From NCBI GenBank assembly GCA_937930165.1, contig CALGVL010000221.1:1-19394 (forward strand): a DNA stretch of 19,394 nucleotides, written 5' to 3'. The first letter of the stretch is position 1. The number at the start of each line of letters is the position of its first letter. The DNA comes from an uncultured Acetobacteraceae bacterium. GTDB taxonomy: Bacteria; Pseudomonadota; Alphaproteobacteria; Acetobacterales; Acetobacteraceae. This document shows, one piece after another, positions 6,628 to 14,171 of this stretch. The notes under the pieces are model-generated. The model worked only from the letters and a program-made list of their open reading frames with translations. It was not told the DNA's origin and searched no databases. Position numbers and translations under genes: made by a program.

Positions 6628-7221
6628 ATGGGTGTTCCGGACCAGCCCGGCGCGCGCGCCGAGCATGAGGATCTGCGTGCCGATGCGGGCCGCCGCGCCG
6701 GCATTGCCGAAGCGGCTTCTCCTGCCCAGGACCGCGCCGCTGGCCTGCGCAGCCATCTGGATCTGGCCGGGGAGAATGGCGGCTACACCCCCTGGTGCGG
6801 CCCGGCAGCCCTGGCCCTGGCCACCGGGCGGGACTACCGCGCCGCCGGCGCCCTGCTGCGCCGCCTTGCCCCGGCTTGGTATCCGGAGGACGGGGAGATC
6901 GTTACGGCCTACTGGCGCGACCTGCTGGCCGGGCTGGAGGCGGAGGGCATCCCCTATGAGGCGCTGGACCTGCCGGAGCAGCGGCCGAACCTGCTGCGCC
7001 TGGTGCGGGACGGCCTCGCCCCCGGCTGGTATCTGGTCCGCGTCACCGACCATTTCCTGCTGCTGCGCAGCCACGGCTTCGGCCTGGCGCAACTTCACGA
7101 CAACCGCCACACCGGCGCCCTGGTCACCGCCCGCACCCATGGACGGCGCAAGGTGACGCATGTGGTCCGGCTGCTCGGCGGGCCGCTGGTCGAGGCGACC
7201 CGGGAGGCCGAGGCGGCCTGA
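6628..7221 (+). CDS. Putative papain/C39-like cysteine-protease-fold protein
   Basis: I do not recognise a named family. From the ATG at 6628 the product is 197 residues; a GTG at 6574 in the same frame is an alternative start. After an uncharacteristic, charged first 45 residues comes ENGGYTPWCGPAALALATG, which resembles the Cys-box of C39 and other papain-fold peptidases (Cys57). It is followed by VTDHFLLLRSHG (His142) and AQLHDNRH (Asp158/Asn159), in the Cys-His-Asp/Asn order of that fold. The assignment rests on these spaced motifs only. No signal peptide or membrane segment is visible, so it is probably cytoplasmic. It stands alone between maf and a convergent operon, in a position where aroE is common in relatives. 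It could instead be a non-catalytic papain-like domain. Confidence 0.6.
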   Translation: MGVPDQPGARAEHEDLRADAGRRAGIAEAASPAQDRAAGLRSHLDLAGENGGYTPWCGPAALALATGRDYRAAGALLRRLAPAWYPEDGEIVTAYWRDLLAGLEAEGIPYEALDLPEQRPNLLRLVRDGLAPGWYLVRVTDHFLLLRSHGFGLAQLHDNRHTGALVTARTHGRRKVTHVVRLLGGPLVEATREAEAA

Positions 7222-7287
7222 GCATACTGGTCAGCTTGGCGAATGGCCGCTTCGGGTCGGGACTAGCCACCCGCTGGCACGGCCCGG

Positions 7288-7653
7288 TCAGCCCTCCGGC
7301 GGCAGTGAGTCCAGCACCGCGGTCATGGCAGCGATCGCTTCCGGCGGCAGGCGGCGGATCTCCCGCGCCAGGCGGTTCGCCAGCTCCGTCGCCTCGGGGC
7401 TGAGGCCGGAGGTGTCCACCACCACCCGCGGATGCGATAGCCGCGCCAGCCGCACCATCTCATCCGCATCGTCCCAGATCAGGCCGAAGAACTCGTTCAC
7501 CTGATGGATCAGCCCGGCCGAGGGCCGGCCGCGATGCCCATGCTCCAGCGCCGAGAGATAGGCGGGGGAGACATGCAGCGCCGTGGCCAGCTCGGTCAGG
7601 CTGACGCCACGGGCCTCGCGCAGGCTGCGCAGCCGGGCGCCGAAGGGGGTCAT
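7288..7653 (-). CDS. XRE-family helix-turn-helix transcriptional regulator
   Basis: A 121-residue DNA-binding protein. Residues 4-58 form a classic XRE/Cro-CI helix-turn-helix: FGARLRSLREARGVSLTELA, then ALHVSPAYLSALEHGHRGRPS, then the HQVNEFFGL helix. The C-terminal half (residues 60-121) is helical, with the segment SPEATELANRLAREIRRLP, and has no known sensor domain. The ATG at 7653 overlaps the stop of the Smr-domain gene by 4 bp (ATGA), so it is translated from the lutB-lutC-smr transcript. It may regulate that operon, but no operator was found. The gene ends 66 bases from the convergent cysteine-protease-like gene. Confidence 0.88.
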   Translation of the reverse strand: MTPFGARLRSLREARGVSLTELATALHVSPAYLSALEHGHRGRPSAGLIHQVNEFFGLIWDDADEMVRLARLSHPRVVVDTSGLSPEATELANRLAREIRRLPPEAIAAMTAVLDSLPPEG

Positions 7654-8201
7654 GGCCGCCGGCGCCGGAGCAGCAGATGCACCGCCCCGGGATTCGCAGC
7701 ATGCGGATGTGCCGCGCCGAGCAGCAGCGGGCGGAGATCCGGCGCGTTCAGCCAGTGCGGCAGTTCCCGCCGCAGCACGCCCCCCTCCGCCGAGGAGCCC
7801 TTGCCGGTGACGATGGCGACGCAGCGCAGCCCCTCCGCTTGCGCTTCGGCCAGGAAGCGCCGCACCGCGGCATAGGCCTCCTGCGCCCGGCGGCCATGCA
7901 GGTCCAGGATGCGATCCGGCCGGGTGCGGCCGCGGCGCAGGTCGCGCCAGCGGCGCGCATCCAGCCCGCCGGGCGCCGTGCCGACATGCAGTTCCGGCAG
8001 GGGCCGGGGTGCGGGCGGCGGCGGGGCCGGGCGAGCCGGGGCGGGCGCGGATGGCGCAGGGGCAGCAGCGGCGGGCGGCGGGGGTGCGGGTGGCGCCTCC
8101 GGCAGCCTGCCCGGCAGCGGCGTGATCTGCGCCTTGAGCGTATAGGCCCGCCAGAGCGCGCGGTCGTACTCGCTCAACCCTCTCGAATGACGCGCGGACA
8201 T
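7650..8201 (-). CDS. Smr-domain protein (MutS2 C-terminal-like endonuclease domain)
   Basis: A 183-residue protein. The N terminus (MSARHSRGLSEYDRALWRAYT) is the standard opening of alphaproteobacterial Smr/YdaL-type proteins. A Pro/Ala-rich linker spans roughly residues 30-69. The Smr domain (about 95-181) carries both hallmark motifs, ILDLHG (residues 98-103) and VTGKGSS (131-137). Smr domains are associated with DNA- or RNA-nicking activity; the cellular role of the stand-alone protein is not settled. The start chosen is the ATG at 8201; an upstream in-frame ATG lies inside lutC. The gene starts 10 bases after the lutC stop and overlaps the XRE gene by 4 bp, so it belongs to the lut transcript although no functional tie to lactate is known. 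Confidence 0.9.
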   Translation of the reverse strand: MSARHSRGLSEYDRALWRAYTLKAQITPLPGRLPEAPPAPPPPAAAAPAPSAPAPARPAPPPPAPRPLPELHVGTAPGGLDARRWRDLRRGRTRPDRILDLHGRRAQEAYAAVRRFLAEAQAEGLRCVAIVTGKGSSAEGGVLRRELPHWLNAPDLRPLLLGAAHPHAANPGAVHLLLRRRRP

Positions 8202-8211
8202 GGTGGCATGC

Positions 8212-8976
8212 TCAGTCGCCGGGCGCGGCGGGGCCGCCCGGCTCGGCCGGGCGTAGCGGCACCTCGGCATCCGCCATGGGCAGGGCGGCGGGGTCGTCAT
8301 CCACCAGGATCACATGCAGCCGCCGCGGCCCATGCGCGCCGAGTTCCAGGGTCTGCTCGATATCGGCGCTGCGGGAGGGGCCGGTGACGAACATGATGTT
8401 GCGCGGCATGAAGCCGCCGCTCAGCGCATCCCGGTGTTCGGCGCGCAGGCGGTCCCAGGCTTCCTCATAGGCGCCGACCACGCGGCTGGCGCGGAGCACC
8501 ACGATCTCGGTTTCCGGCAGCAGGTTCAGCGTGGTCGGGCGGGCGGGATCGGAGGGGAGCATCAGCGTGCCCGTCTCGGCGATGCCGGCATAGCCGTGCT
8601 GCACGCTGACCTGATCGGTTCCTTCCGCGCGCCGCGTCTCGAATTCCAGCATCGGCCGGTCGGACCAGGGCACCCCGGCCAGGTCCGGATGCGGCGCCAG
8701 GACGAAGCGGGGCGGCAGGTTCTGCGCCGCCAGATAGTCCGCGACGGCGGCGGGCAGGGCGGCGAGGTCCGGCACGCGCTCCACCGTGCCGAATTCCTTT
8801 TCCACGTTCCGCACGAACAAGGCCACCTGCTGCGGCCGCGGCAGGCGGGAGCGGGCCGGGATCAGGTGCCGCGGATGGGTGGCGAGGCGGCTTTCCAGCA
8901 TCGCCCGCTGGTCGGCGGGCAGCGGGCCGCGCCGCAAGCCGCGCCGGATGCTGCCGAGGATCGCGTCCTTGCTCAT
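8212..8976 (-). CDS. lutC: Lactate utilization protein C (LUD domain)
   Basis: LutC is a subunit of the LutABC iron-sulfur L-lactate dehydrogenase complex that feeds electrons from lactate oxidation into respiration. The 254-residue product has the LUD-domain marks GIAETGTLMLPSDPARPTTLN (residues 131-151) and MFVTGPSRSADIEQTLELGAHGPRRLHVILV (195-225). The N terminus, MSKDAILGSIRRGLRRG, is typical, and the tail after residue 228 is short and low in similarity. The ATG at 8976 lies only 4 bases past the lutB stop at 8981, so the two are coupled. No lutA is present beside the pair. Confidence 0.92.
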   Translation of the reverse strand: MSKDAILGSIRRGLRRGPLPADQRAMLESRLATHPRHLIPARSRLPRPQQVALFVRNVEKEFGTVERVPDLAALPAAVADYLAAQNLPPRFVLAPHPDLAGVPWSDRPMLEFETRRAEGTDQVSVQHGYAGIAETGTLMLPSDPARPTTLNLLPETEIVVLRASRVVGAYEEAWDRLRAEHRDALSGGFMPRNIMFVTGPSRSADIEQTLELGAHGPRRLHVILVDDDPAALPMADAEVPLRPAEPGGPAAPGD

Positions 8977-8980
8977 GGGA

Positions 8981-10411
8981 TCAGGCCCGCTTCTCGCGCC
9001 GTGCCTTGGCGTATTGCGCCATGAAGGTGCCGCCCGGCTCCGGCAGCGGCAGGTCCCGCCCTTCGGTCCAGCCGCCGGCCAGTGGCAGCGAGCGCAGCGC
9101 CCCCTTGCCGCGCCCGATCAGCCCGAGCGCGCCTATCGCCGCCCGCGTCACCATCCGGTACAGCCCCGGCCGCCGCGCCATGAAGGCCCAGAGGCCGAGG
9201 TTGCGCCGTTGCGCCGAGGGCGTCAGGTGGCGCTCGAACTCCCGTTCGCGCCAATGGCGCATCATGCCGGGCAGCGGGATCTTCACCGGGCAGACGCTCT
9301 CGCACTTGCCGCAGAAGGTGGAGGCGTTGGGCAGCAGCGCGGTCTTGTCGATGCCGACCAGGGAGGGCGTCAGCACCGATCCCATCGGTCCCGGATAGAC
9401 CCAGCCATAGGCATGCCCGCCGACCACGCCATAGACCGGGCAGTGGTTCATACAGGCGGCGCAGCGGATGCAGCGCAGCATCTCCTGGAATTCGGTGCCG
9501 ATCATGTTGGAGCGGCCGTTATCGACCAGCACCACATGGTATTCCTCCGGCCCGTCCAGATCGCCTGCACGGCGCGCGCCGGTGGAGAAGGTGGTGTAGA
9601 CGGAAAAGTCCTGGCCCGTGGCCGAGCGCGCCAGCAGGCGGAGGAGCGAGGTGCAGTCCTCCAGCGTCGGCACGACCTTCTCGATCGAGGCCAGCACGAT
9701 ATGCACGCGCGGCAGGGTCTGGGTCAGGTCGCCATTGCCCTCATTGGTGACAATGACGCTGCTTCCCGTCTCGGCGATCAGGAAATTGGCGCCGGTGATG
9801 CCGACATCGGCGGCGAGGAAGCGCTCCCGCAGCCGGGTTCGCGCCTCGGCCAGGATGTCGCGGCGCTCGTGGAAGACGCGGTCCGCCGGCAGCTCGGTGT
9901 GCATGCGGCGGAAATCAGCCTCCCAGTCCTCCCGGTTCAGGTGGAAGGCGGGGGCGATGATGTGGGAGGGCGCTTCCTTCCGGAGTTGCAGAATGTACTC
10001 GCCGAGGTCCGTTTCGATCGGCTGGATGCCGTTCGCCTCCAGGTGCTCGTTGATCCCGAGTTCCTCGGAGATCATCGACTTGCCCTTGGTGACGGTGCGG
10101 GCGCCGGCCTTGCGGCAGATCTCCAGCACCGCGGCGCGGGCGTCCTCCGCCGTGCTGCACCAGTGCACCTTGCCGCCGGCCCGTTCCACATTCGCGGCAT
10201 AGGTTTCGAGATAGAAATCGAGATGGGCCAGGGTGTGGTTCTTGATGTCGCGGCCGATGTCGCGCAGCCGCTCGAATTCCGGCAGGGCGGCGACGGCGGC
10301 GGCGCGGCGTTCCAGGAAGGCGCCCTTGGCCTTGCCCAGCGCCTTCTGCAACCCGGCATCCCGCATGGCACGGGAGGCATTCGCCTTGAAGGCGGGGGAG
10401 GTGACATGCAC
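8981..10411 (-). CDS. lutB: Lactate utilization protein B (LUD domain, 4Fe-4S)
   Basis: The iron-sulfur subunit of the LutABC lactate oxidation system; the 476-residue length is normal. The LUD domain spans about residues 60-300, with TVTKGKSMISEELGINEHL, GANFLIAETGSSVIVTNEGN and RVHIVLASIEKVVPTLED. The ferredoxin-like region has two cysteine clusters: C314, C317, C320 and C324 (CIRCAACMNHCPVYG), then C367, C370 and C374 (CGKCESVCP). They probably hold two [4Fe-4S] clusters, with a further ligand expected from elsewhere. The start is a GTG at 10411 (MHVTSPAFKANA), preceded by AGGAG ten bases upstream; an ATG at 10407 is out of frame. It is first gene of the minus-strand operon and diverges from the 10533 operon. 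Confidence 0.93.
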   Translation of the reverse strand: MHVTSPAFKANASRAMRDAGLQKALGKAKGAFLERRAAAVAALPEFERLRDIGRDIKNHTLAHLDFYLETYAANVERAGGKVHWCSTAEDARAAVLEICRKAGARTVTKGKSMISEELGINEHLEANGIQPIETDLGEYILQLRKEAPSHIIAPAFHLNREDWEADFRRMHTELPADRVFHERRDILAEARTRLRERFLAADVGITGANFLIAETGSSVIVTNEGNGDLTQTLPRVHIVLASIEKVVPTLEDCTSLLRLLARSATGQDFSVYTTFSTGARRAGDLDGPEEYHVVLVDNGRSNMIGTEFQEMLRCIRCAACMNHCPVYGVVGGHAYGWVYPGPMGSVLTPSLVGIDKTALLPNASTFCGKCESVCPVKIPLPGMMRHWREREFERHLTPSAQRRNLGLWAFMARRPGLYRMVTRAAIGALGLIGRGKGALRSLPLAGGWTEGRDLPLPEPGGTFMAQYAKARREKRA

Positions 10412-10532
10412 GGGCGGAAAACTCCTGTCTCGCCAATAATGTAGCGCAGCCGGGCGCGGACGTCAGGGGTGTGGACCCGGCGCGGCGCGCAGGGCTAGCC
10501 TGTTCCGGCCGCGGACTACGGGGAGGGAAACC
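10412..10532. other. Divergent intergenic region, lutB / SCP2-like gene
   Basis: This 121-bp region must carry both outward promoters. The lutB ribosome site (AGGAG on the minus strand, near 10422-10426) and the plus-strand GGGGAGGG before 10533 are visible. I see no convincing -35/-10 pair or operator palindrome. Confidence 0.4.
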
Positions 10533-10907
10533 ATGATCCTGCCGGTGGAAAGCCTGCCTGCCCGGATCGCCGCCACCCCCGCCCTGCGCCGCTGGGGGCG
10601 GTATCTGGACGCGGATGTGCTGCTGGAGGTCGGGGCCGCTGCCTGGCTGCTGACGGTGCGGGACGGGCAGGTCCTGACGGTGCGGCGGGGGCCCTTCGTC
10701 CTGCCCTCCTTCACCCTGGCGCTGCGGCTCGACCCGGCCGGCTTCGCCCGCTTCCTGGCGGCGGACCCGCCGCCCGGCTGGCATGACCTGATGGCGCTGC
10801 GCCGCCACGGGGCGCTGAAACTGGAGGGCGATCTGGTGCCTTTCTTTGCGCATCTCTTCTGGTTCAAGGGCGCGCTGGCCCTGCTGCGGGAAGGGGCGAA
10901 GCCATGA
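10533..10907 (+). CDS. SCP2 sterol-binding-like small protein
   Basis: A 124-residue cytoplasmic protein. The pattern WLLTVRDGQVLTVRRGPFVLPSFTLALRLDPAGFARFL, then LMALRRHGALKLEGDLVPFFAHLFWFKGALALL, matches the strand-turn-strand and 'G-x-L-x-x-x-G-D' layout of SCP2-like lipid-binding domains. That is a fold-level guess from pattern, with no diagnostic catalytic residues. The ATG at 10533 has a strong GGGGAGGG ribosome site. The gene overlaps the following alpha/beta hydrolase gene by 4 bp (ATGA), so the two probably act together, perhaps binding and hydrolysing a lipid-like or hydrophobic ester substrate (inference). Confidence 0.7.
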   Translation: MILPVESLPARIAATPALRRWGRYLDADVLLEVGAAAWLLTVRDGQVLTVRRGPFVLPSFTLALRLDPAGFARFLAADPPPGWHDLMALRRHGALKLEGDLVPFFAHLFWFKGALALLREGAKP

Positions 10908-11746
10908 TCGAACCCATCACCGGCCGCTACCTGCGCCTGGCGCTGGAGGGCCGGCCGCACCGGCTCTATTTCGAGGAGGCAGGCCAGGGCATCCCGCTGC
11001 TGCTGCTGCACACCGCCGGCAGCGACGGCCGCCAGTGGCGGGATCTGCTGAACGATGCCGAGGTCACCGCCCGCTTCCGCTGCATCGCCTTCGACATGCC
11101 CTGGCACGGCAAGTCCAGCCCGCCCGAAGGCTGGCAGGAGGAAGAATACCGCCTGACCACCGCCGCCTATACCGGCATGGTCATGGCGGTGGCACGGGCG
11201 CTGGAACTGGACCGGCCCGTGGTCATGGGCTGCTCCATCGGCGGCCGCATCGTGCTGGACCTGGCGGCGGAACACGCCGATGCGCTGCGCGGCGTCATCG
11301 GGTTGCAGGGCAGCGCCTTCGTCGAGCCCTATTACGACACCGCCATGCTGCATCACCCGCGCATCCATGGCGGCGAGACCTGCGCCGCGATCGTCTCCGG
11401 CCTGGTCTCCCCGAGATCGCCGGAGGCGGCGCGCTGGGAGACGCTGTGGCACTACATGCAGGGCGGCCCGGGCGTGTTCAAGGGCGACCTGCATTTCTAC
11501 AAGGGCGAGGGCGACCTGCGCCCCAAGCTGGCGCGCATCGACACCGCGCGCTGCCCGGTGGTGCTGCTGACCGGCGACTACGATTATTCCTGCCGGCCGG
11601 AGGACACGCTGGCCACTGCCGAGGCCATCCCCGGCGCCCGCGCCACCATCATGCCCGGCCTCGGTCATTTCCCGATGAGCGAGGACTATGCCTCGTTACG
11701 TCGCTACCTGCTGCCGGTGCTGGAGGAATTCGCGGAGCAGGGATGA
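10904..11746 (+). CDS. Alpha/beta hydrolase
   Basis: A 280-residue serine hydrolase of the alpha/beta-fold family. The oxyanion-hole region is LLLLHTAGSDGRQW. The nucleophile elbow is MGCSIGGRIV, with Ser111 in G-x-S-x-G. The acid is Asp225 or Asp227 in LLTGDYDYSCRPED, and the base is His255 in PGLGHFPMSED. Full length and all triad residues are present. No signal peptide, so cytoplasmic. The substrate is unknown; relatives cleave esters, epoxides or C-C bonds. It overlaps both neighbours by 4 bp, being the middle gene of a tight three-gene operon. Confidence 0.9.
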   Translation: MIEPITGRYLRLALEGRPHRLYFEEAGQGIPLLLLHTAGSDGRQWRDLLNDAEVTARFRCIAFDMPWHGKSSPPEGWQEEEYRLTTAAYTGMVMAVARALELDRPVVMGCSIGGRIVLDLAAEHADALRGVIGLQGSAFVEPYYDTAMLHHPRIHGGETCAAIVSGLVSPRSPEAARWETLWHYMQGGPGVFKGDLHFYKGEGDLRPKLARIDTARCPVVLLTGDYDYSCRPEDTLATAEAIPGARATIMPGLGHFPMSEDYASLRRYLLPVLEEFAEQG

Positions 11747-12186
11747 GTTTCAGCATCAGGCGCGCGGTCATCACCGATATCGGCGCCATGTTCCACATCC
11801 GCACCTCGGTGCGGGAGAATGCGATGTCCTACCGGGCGCTCATCGCGGCAGGCATCACGCCTGGCCGGGTGGCACATCTGCTGGACGGCAGAGGCGCGGG
11901 CTGGATCGCGCATGCCGATATGGAGGAGGCCGGCTTCTCCCTTGCCGATGCGAAGGAGGGCAGGATCTTCGCCCTCTTCGTCCTGCCGCAGCATGAGGGC
12001 AAGGGCATCGGCCGCGCCCTGCTCCGCCCGGCCGAGGACTGGCTGGCGAAACAGGGCTGGCGGGAGATCTGGCTGGAGACAGGTGCCGATCCCAAGCTGC
12101 GCGCCGCCGGCTTCTACCGCCGCATGGGCTGGCAGGAGGACGGCATCGCCACGAATGGCCAGCGCCGCTTCCGGCGCAGCCTGTAG
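11743..12186 (+). CDS. GNAT-family N-acetyltransferase
   Basis: A 147-residue Gcn5-related acetyltransferase, transferring an acetyl group from acetyl-CoA to an unknown amine. The N terminus, FSIRRAVITDIGAMFHIRTSVRENAMS, is typical of the family. Motif A is RIFALFVLPQHEGKGIGRALL, with the acetyl-CoA pyrophosphate-binding Q/R-x-x-G-x-G/A loop in HEGKGIGRA. The C-terminal motif B is KLRAAGFYRRMGWQEDG. The ATG at 11743 overlaps the hydrolase stop by 4 bp. The gene ends with TAG at 12186, only 4 bases from the convergent isomerase gene, so there is no room for a separate terminator between the two operons. Confidence 0.92.
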   Translation: MSFSIRRAVITDIGAMFHIRTSVRENAMSYRALIAAGITPGRVAHLLDGRGAGWIAHADMEEAGFSLADAKEGRIFALFVLPQHEGKGIGRALLRPAEDWLAKQGWREIWLETGADPKLRAAGFYRRMGWQEDGIATNGQRRFRRSL

Positions 12187-12190
12187 CGGC

Positions 12191-13009
12191 TCAGCACACC
12201 GTCGTGTGGCGTTCCTTGACGATCCGCAGCACCTCGTCCGGATCCTCCGCCCACCAGCGGCGGGAGAGGAGTTCGACCTCGACGAAGCCCTTGTAGCCGG
12301 CGGCCTCCACCATGGCGCGCAGGCGGGGGATGTCGATCACGCCGTCGCCGGGCATGCCGCGGTCGAAGACGAGGTCGCTGGTCGGCACCAGCCAGTCGCA
12401 GGCATGGAAGGCGAGGATGCGCTTGCCGGCGCGCGCGATCTGCCGCGCCACGTCCGGGTCCCACCAGACATGGTAGACGTCCACCGCCACGCCGGTCCCC
12501 TCCCCCAGCTCGTCGCAAAGGTCGAGCGCCTGGGCCAGGCTGGCGAGCACCGAGCGGTCGGCGCAGGTCATGGGGTGCAGCGGCTCCAGCGCCAGGGCGA
12601 CGCCGGCGGCGCGCGCCTCGGGAAGGATCTCGTGCAGCCCGTCGCGCACCATCTCCCGCGCGCCGGGCAGGTCCTTCGAGCCGGGCGGCAACCCGCCGCA
12701 GACCATGACCAGACAGGCAGCGCCGAGGATATGCGCCTCCTCGATGGCGCGGCGGTTGTCGTCTATGGCGGCGCGGCGGCCGGCCTTGTCGGCGGCGGTG
12801 AACATGCCGCCGCGGCAGAGGCCGGTAACGCTCAGCCCCACATCCCGGATGCGCCGTGCGGCCCGCTGCACGCCCATTTCGGCCAGCTTGTCGCGCCAGG
12901 GAGAGATGCCGGGGATGCCGTGGCGCGCGCAGCCCTCGATGCATTGCGCGAGGTCCCAGCGGTCCCGCACCGTGACGGTGTTGAGGGAGAGCGGCCCCGG
13001 CTTCGGCAT
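12191..13009 (-). CDS. Sugar phosphate isomerase/epimerase (xylose-isomerase-like TIM barrel)
   Basis: A 272-residue AP-endonuclease-2/xylose-isomerase-like TIM barrel. The metal site is visible in strand order: Glu142 (ALALEPLHPM), Asp177 (VAVDVYHVWWDPD), His202 (LAFHACDWL) and Glu246 (FVEVELLS). Such enzymes isomerise, epimerise or dehydrate sugars and related polyols using a divalent metal. The exact substrate is unknown. The ATG at 13009 shares one base with the DUF993 stop codon (TGATG); a GTG at 13012 giving a 4-bp overlap is an equal alternative. It is the last gene of the minus-strand catabolic cluster and ends 4 bases from the convergent GNAT gene. Confidence 0.88.
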   Translation of the reverse strand: MPKPGPLSLNTVTVRDRWDLAQCIEGCARHGIPGISPWRDKLAEMGVQRAARRIRDVGLSVTGLCRGGMFTAADKAGRRAAIDDNRRAIEEAHILGAACLVMVCGGLPPGSKDLPGAREMVRDGLHEILPEARAAGVALALEPLHPMTCADRSVLASLAQALDLCDELGEGTGVAVDVYHVWWDPDVARQIARAGKRILAFHACDWLVPTSDLVFDRGMPGDGVIDIPRLRAMVEAAGYKGFVEVELLSRRWWAEDPDEVLRIVKERHTTVC

Positions 13010-14169
13010 CACGCCACCCCGTGCAGGGCCAGAAGCTGCTTCATGCGCGCCACCGCCATCTCCGGGTCGCGCAGCAGGCCGGCGCGGTCGGCCAGGCGGA
13101 ACAGCTCGGAGAAATGCCGGATGCTGCGGGCTGATTGCTGGCCGCCGACCATCACGAAATGGTCCTGGTGTCCGTTCAGCCAGGCCATGAAGACCACGCC
13201 CGTCTTGTAGAAGCGCGTCGGCGCCTTGAAGATGTGGCGGCTGAGCGGCACCGTCGGCGCCAGGATTTCGTGGAAGGTCGAACGGTCGTTGCGCGAGAGC
13301 GCCGCCAGCGCCCCGCCCACCGCCGGAGCGATGGGATCGAAGATGCCGAGCAGCGCATCGGAATAACCCTGCTCGTCGCCGGCGATCAGTTCGGCGTAGT
13401 TGAAGTCATCGCCGGTGTACATGCGCACGCCTTTCGGCAGGCGGCGGCGCATGGCGATCTCCTTTTCCTTGTCGAGGAGGGAGATCTTCACTCCGTCCAC
13501 CTTCTCCGCATTGGCGGCGATGACGGCAAGGGCCGTCTCCATCGCCGCCATGTGGTCGTGGTGGCCCCAATAGCCTTCCAGCGCCGGGTCGAACATCTCG
13601 CCGAGCCAGTGGATGATGACCGGCTCCCTCACCTGGGAGAGGATGCGGCCATAGACCCGCTCGTAATCCGCCGGGCTGCGTGCCGCCTTCGCCAGGGCGC
13701 GGGAGGCCATGAGGATGATGCGGCCGCCCATCGCCTCCACGGCCTCGCATTGCTCCTCATAGGCACGGATGACATCGTCCACCGTCACATCCGGGCCGGG
13801 CGCGAGGTGGTCCGTGCCGGCGCCGCTTGCCATCACCGCGCCCGGCAGGTCGCGCATGGCGTCCAGGCTGCGGCGGATCAGCTCCTGCGCGCCCGCCCAG
13901 TCCAGCCCCATGCCGCGCTGCGCCGTATCCATTGCCTCCGCCACGCCGAGGCCGAGCGACCAGAGATAGCGCCGATAGGCGATGGTGCGGTCCCAGTCGA
14001 TCTTCACATCCAGCCAGGGATCCTGCTCCGCCAGCGGGTCCGCGACGACATGCGCCGCGGCGAGCGCGATGCGCGGGAAGGGCGGTGTGGCGCGCGGGAA
14101 TTCGCGGGGCGGGCTGGTGGTGAAGGACTCCAGCCGGCCCTCGGCAGTGGGAAGGCGGATGCTCGGCAT
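13009..14169 (-). CDS. DUF993 family TIM-barrel protein (dihydrodipicolinate-synthase-like)
   Basis: A 386-residue protein that I recognise as DUF993, a DHDPS-related family of unknown function often found in sugar-catabolic clusters. Visible marks are WLDVKIDWDRTIAYRRYLWSLGLGVAEAMDTAQRGMGLDW near residues 52-91, then VIIHWLGEMFDPALEGYWG, and VDGVKISLLDKEKE with Lys228, a possible Schiff-base lysine by analogy with DHDPS. YTGDDFNYAELIAGDEQGYSDALLGIFD follows. The ATG at 14169 has a strong GGAGGTC ribosome site, which fixes the start; longer in-frame extensions run antisense-like through the oxidoreductase gene. The downstream isomerase start overlaps its stop. An aldolase/lyase-type reaction on a keto-sugar derivative is likely but unproven. 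Confidence 0.86.
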   Translation of the reverse strand: MPSIRLPTAEGRLESFTTSPPREFPRATPPFPRIALAAAHVVADPLAEQDPWLDVKIDWDRTIAYRRYLWSLGLGVAEAMDTAQRGMGLDWAGAQELIRRSLDAMRDLPGAVMASGAGTDHLAPGPDVTVDDVIRAYEEQCEAVEAMGGRIILMASRALAKAARSPADYERVYGRILSQVREPVIIHWLGEMFDPALEGYWGHHDHMAAMETALAVIAANAEKVDGVKISLLDKEKEIAMRRRLPKGVRMYTGDDFNYAELIAGDEQGYSDALLGIFDPIAPAVGGALAALSRNDRSTFHEILAPTVPLSRHIFKAPTRFYKTGVVFMAWLNGHQDHFVMVGGQQSARSIRHFSELFRLADRAGLLRDPEMAVARMKQLLALHGVA

Positions 14170-14171
14170 GG

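Noticed and set aside
7222..7287. Bidirectional terminator between the two convergent genes
   Set aside because: No stable hairpin with a T-tract on either strand was found in the 66-base gap.
8786..10444. A 552-codon plus-strand frame opposite lutB
   Set aside because: It is antisense to a gene with complete iron-sulfur and LUD motifs; its His/Gln/Ala/Gly-rich composition is typical of mirror frames in high-GC DNA.
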